Of a stretch of DNA of 64,000 bases, positions 61,633-64,000 are shown in pieces (the stretch's first letter is position 1; each line of letters begins with the position of its first letter). Made by a program: the position numbers and the translations under genes. The notes under the pieces are model-generated. The model saw only the letters and a list, made by a program, of their open reading frames with translations. It was not told the DNA's origin and searched no databases. Source of the stretch: CBDDFQ01 sp965227035 (GTDB lineage: Bacteria > Pseudomonadota > Gammaproteobacteria > Burkholderiales > Burkholderiaceae_C). The stretch covers positions 2,666,001 through 2,730,000 of the forward strand of contig OZ245724.1 in the NCBI GenBank assembly GCA_965227035.1, written 5' to 3'.

Positions 61633-62492
61633 TTGCGGCCTCCTTTTCTGCCGAAGAGCTGGCGGAAGCGATCGCCGTCCCAGATGCCCTTGGGCAGGAA
61701 CAGCACGATCAGCACCAGCACGAAGCCGTTGACAACCAGGCGGAAGTCCTTGAGCGAGCGCAGCAGTTCAGGCAGAAGCGTAAGGATCACGGCGCCTATC
61801 ACCGGGCCGCCCAGGTTGCCGATGCCGCCCAGGATGGTCATGGTGAGGATTTCCACCGCGCGGTCGAAGCCATATTCGCCGGGGCCGATGAAGAACGTCA
61901 GGTGGGCATTCAGCCCGCCCGCCAGACCCGCAATCGCTGCGCCCAGCACGAAGGCCAGCAGCTTGTGCGCCGCCACGTCGATGCCCATCAGGCCGGCGGC
62001 GGTTTCGTCTTCCTTGATGGATTCGAAAGCGCGGCCGACGCGCGAATGCTTCAGGCGCCAGAGCACCGCCAGCACCACCACCAGAGCGATGGCCACATGC
62101 CACCATTCGGTGGACTGCGGAATGCCGTTCAGGCCCAGCGCGCCCCCAGTCAGCGAGTCGGCGTTCAGGATCACGATGCGCACCACCTCGCCGAAAGCCA
62201 GCGTGGCCATGGCGAGGTAAACACCCGACAGCCGCAAGGTGGGCTTGCCGATGATGAAAGCCATGAGCGAGGGCGCCGCCATGCCGCCCAGCAGCGCTAC
62301 CGGGAAGGGCGCGCCGTAACGCATGGTCAGCAGCGAAGCCGCGTAAGCGCCTATGCCCATGAACGCCGCGTTGGCGATGGACAGCATGCCGCAGGCCAGC
62401 GTCAGATAGATGGACAGGGCCAGCAGCGAGTTGGTGCCCAGCGTGAGCACCAGGTTGCTGTAGACAGACCAGAAATTGTCGAGCCACTCCAT
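61629..62492 (-). CDS. livM: Branched-chain amino-acid-type ABC transporter permease LivM
   Basis: 287-aa permease with 8-10 hydrophobic segments. Family segments: LACGMLSIANAAFMGIGAYA, YLAMATLAFGEVVRIVILN, and the cytoplasmic coupling loop SRVGRAFESIKEDETAAGLM. Starts 1 bp from the livH stop. Confidence 0.95.
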   Translation of the reverse strand: MEWLDNFWSVYSNLVLTLGTNSLLALSIYLTLACGMLSIANAAFMGIGAYAASLLTMRYGAPFPVALLGGMAAPSLMAFIIGKPTLRLSGVYLAMATLAFGEVVRIVILNADSLTGGALGLNGIPQSTEWWHVAIALVVVLAVLWRLKHSRVGRAFESIKEDETAAGLMGIDVAAHKLLAFVLGAAIAGLAGGLNAHLTFFIGPGEYGFDRAVEILTMTILGGIGNLGGPVIGAVILTLLPELLRSLKDFRLVVNGFVLVLIVLFLPKGIWDGDRFRQLFGRKGGRK

Positions 62493-62493
62493 G

Positions 62494-63375
62494 TCAGACC
62501 TTGCGCTCGAGCAGTGTGCCGAACAGGCCCTTGGGCCGGACCAGCAATATCAGGAAAAGCAGACCGAAAGCCACGGCGTCACGCATGCTGGATCCGATGT
62601 AGGCCACCGACAGCACTTCGGCAAAGCCCAGGAACAGCCCGCCGATCAGAGCGCCGCGGATGTCACCCATGCCGCCCAAAATAATCACGGCGATGCCCTT
62701 TTCCAGCATCGACTTGCCCATGAGCGGAAACAGGGCGTTGGAATAAAGGCCGATCAGCACGCCGGCAATGCCGCCCAGGCCTGCGGCAACGAACGACGTC
62801 AGGAAGAACAGGCCTTCTACGTTGATGCCCAGCAGGTAGGCCGCGCGTGGCGACTCGGCAATGGCACGCAGCGCCCGGCCGAGTTGTGTCTTCTTGAGCG
62901 CCAGCAACAGCACCCCCATTAGCACGAACGAGAGCAGGATGATGCCCAGCTCCAGCGCCGTGAGCGTGAGGCCGCCCAGATTGAGCGACTTGTCGGACAC
63001 GAAGTCGGAGGGGAAACGCAAATTGGCCGCACCAAAAATGCCCTGCACGCCGTTGGTCAGGATGATTCCCACGCCGATGGTTGCGATCATGGGGATCAGG
63101 TGGGGCGCGTTACGGGCGCGCAGCGGCTTGAGCACCATCGCGTCGATGATGAGACCGACGATGCCGCTGAAGGCAAAGGCCACCAGCAGCGCAGCCCAAA
63201 GCGGCAACGCAAAGCGCGCCACCGCCTGCTCGGCGGCATAGGCGCCCAGCATGAAGACGGCGCCATGCGAAAGATTGATGACGCCCAGGATGCCGAAGAT
63301 GAGCGTGAAGCCGAGCGCGAAAAGCGCATACACGCATCCGAGCGACAGGGCATTGACTAATTGCTGTTCCAGCAC
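62494..63375 (-). CDS. livH: Branched-chain amino-acid-type ABC transporter permease LivH
   Basis: 293-aa permease. The GTG at 63375 (VLEQQLVNALSLGCVYALFA) is preferred because it follows AGGTAG and gives the normal N-terminus; an in-frame TTG at 63420 is less likely. Segments FGILGVINLSHGAVFMLGAY, the coupling loop KTQLGRALRAIAESPRAAYL and VIILGGMGDIRGALIGG are typical. It opens the permease/ATPase part of the operon after the livK terminator. Confidence 0.95.
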   Translation of the reverse strand: MLEQQLVNALSLGCVYALFALGFTLIFGILGVINLSHGAVFMLGAYAAEQAVARFALPLWAALLVAFAFSGIVGLIIDAMVLKPLRARNAPHLIPMIATIGVGIILTNGVQGIFGAANLRFPSDFVSDKSLNLGGLTLTALELGIILLSFVLMGVLLLALKKTQLGRALRAIAESPRAAYLLGINVEGLFFLTSFVAAGLGGIAGVLIGLYSNALFPLMGKSMLEKGIAVIILGGMGDIRGALIGGLFLGFAEVLSVAYIGSSMRDAVAFGLLFLILLVRPKGLFGTLLERKV

Positions 63376-63422
63376 GATGGGACTACCTGACTGGAGCGCA
63401 GAGGGCGCGCCCCGAAACAAAG

Positions 63423-63452
63423 AAAAAAGGCTGCGCGGTGAGCCGCGCAGCC
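63423..63452 (-). terminator. Intrinsic terminator/attenuator between livK and livH
   Basis: Perfect 10-bp stem GGCTGCGCGG / CCGCGCAGCC with a TGAG loop and six T residues on the minus strand. It lies 17 bp past the livK stop, upstream of livH, so the binding protein can be made in excess of the membrane parts. Confidence 0.9.
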
Positions 63453-63468
63453 TCGGGGAACACAGTGC

Positions 63469-64000
63469 TTACTTCTCGATGACGAACGCGTTGCCCTTGG
63501 TCACGCTGACGATGGGCAGTTGTTGCGCGTCGTAGCCAGCGGGCTTGCCTGCAGCCGTGGCACGGCGGAACTGGAATGCGCCGGTGGCACCGTTCCATTT
63601 CACGTTGGGCAAGGCGTTGCGCAAGGCGGTACGGTCGGCATTCAAGTCGCCGGAGATCGTGACCGTCTTGAGCGCCGTGGCCATGATGTACATCGCGTCA
63701 TAGGCCTGCGCGGCGAACTGGTCGGGCGAGGTCTTGAACTTGTCCGAAAAAGACTTGATGAACTTCACGTTTTCCGGAATGGTGCTGCTCACCGACCAGG
63801 GGCTGCCGACATATAGACCGTCGGACTTGTCCTTGGCCAGGTCGAACACCTTGACGGAATTCATGCCATTGCCGCCGATGATCGGCACGTTCAGTCCGAG
63901 CTGGCGGGCCTGAACCATGATGGGCGCGCCTTCGGCCAGCAGGGCCGACAGCACGATGGCGTCGGGGTTGGTGGCCTTTATCTTGGTCAGCTGGGCTTTG
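63469..64000 (-). CDS. livK: Branched-chain amino-acid-type ABC transporter binding protein LivK, N-terminus missing
   Basis: C-terminal part (about 176 residues) of a LivJ/LivK-type periplasmic receptor; the frame is open at the right window edge, starting within KIKATNPDAIVLSALLAEGA. Later segments GLNVPIIGGNGMNS and FAAQAYDAMYIMATALK are typical, and the protein ends VTKGNAFVIEK. First gene of the livKHMGF operon. Such systems carry branched-chain amino acids but in Burkholderiales often aromatic acids, so the ligand is not fixed. Confidence 0.92.
   Translation of the reverse strand, partial: KAQLTKIKATNPDAIVLSALLAEGAPIMVQARQLGLNVPIIGGNGMNSVKVFDLAKDKSDGLYVGSPWSVSSTIPENVKFIKSFSDKFKTSPDQFAAQAYDAMYIMATALKTVTISGDLNADRTALRNALPNVKWNGATGAFQFRRATAAGKPAGYDAQQLPIVSVTKGNAFVIEK

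Overview
This window looks like a chromosome segment of a Burkholderiales betaproteobacterium (Alcaligenaceae or Burkholderiaceae type). The evidence is a cyoABCD-SURF1-RegBA respiratory block, two Bug-type receptors of tripartite tricarboxylate transporters, the wealth of aromatic-acid genes, and a moderately high G+C with many intrinsic terminators built on an AAAGCCCGC/GCGGGCTTT stem. I saw no rRNA, tRNA, CRISPR array, transposase or phage gene. Both ends cut a gene.

Layout. 1-9.6 kb: tail of a phytase-like esterase, then a minus-strand run cyoABCD - SURF1 - RegB-like kinase - RegA-like regulator (bo3-type quinol oxidase, its assembly factor and a redox two-component system), with a divergent MHS-type MFS transporter and a 46-aa DUF3096 membrane protein. 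9.6-11.9 kb: katG. 12.1-15.4 kb: Rieske oxygenase, periplasmic binding protein, small recombinase-HTH-like protein and a TetR regulator. 15.4-21 kb: an unassigned catabolic operon (Bug receptor, MmgE/PrpD, enolase-superfamily enzyme, Tat-exported alpha/beta hydrolase) with a divergent isocitrate/isopropylmalate dehydrogenase homologue. 21-27 kb: a two-repeat glycine-zipper envelope protein, amidase-RidA pair, an unknown protein, a YihY/BrkB protein and a ROK-like kinase whose motifs appear in circularly permuted order.

27-40.9 kb is a compact glycogen/trehalose operon on the minus strand: glgB-glgC-glgX-treZ-(malQ::treY fusion)-glgA, mostly with overlapping stop and start codons. It makes ADP-glucose, polymerises and branches it, debranches it, and converts the chain ends to trehalose. 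The ROK-like kinase follows glgA.

41-59.7 kb is aromatic catabolism. Part one (41-49 kb) holds LigJ hydratase, a second amidohydrolase, LigK aldolase, two homologues of 4,5-dihydroxyphthalate decarboxylase, a LysR regulator, a Bug receptor and a LigB-superfamily protein that appears to lack one iron-ligand histidine. Part two (49-59.7 kb) holds SDR/MDR reductases with a TetR and a cupin, then a plus-strand operon of a BphB-like dihydrodiol dehydrogenase, Rieske oxygenase alpha and beta, LigB- and LigA-like ring-cleavage subunits and an atypical SDR, facing a complete TRAP transporter (dctPQM). Together they outline uptake, ring hydroxylation, rearomatisation, meta-cleavage and breakdown to pyruvate and oxaloacetate. 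The true substrates cannot be read from sequence.

60-64 kb is a more G+C-rich branched-chain amino-acid-type ABC transporter (livF, livG, livM, livH and partial livK), with an intrinsic terminator between livK and livH.
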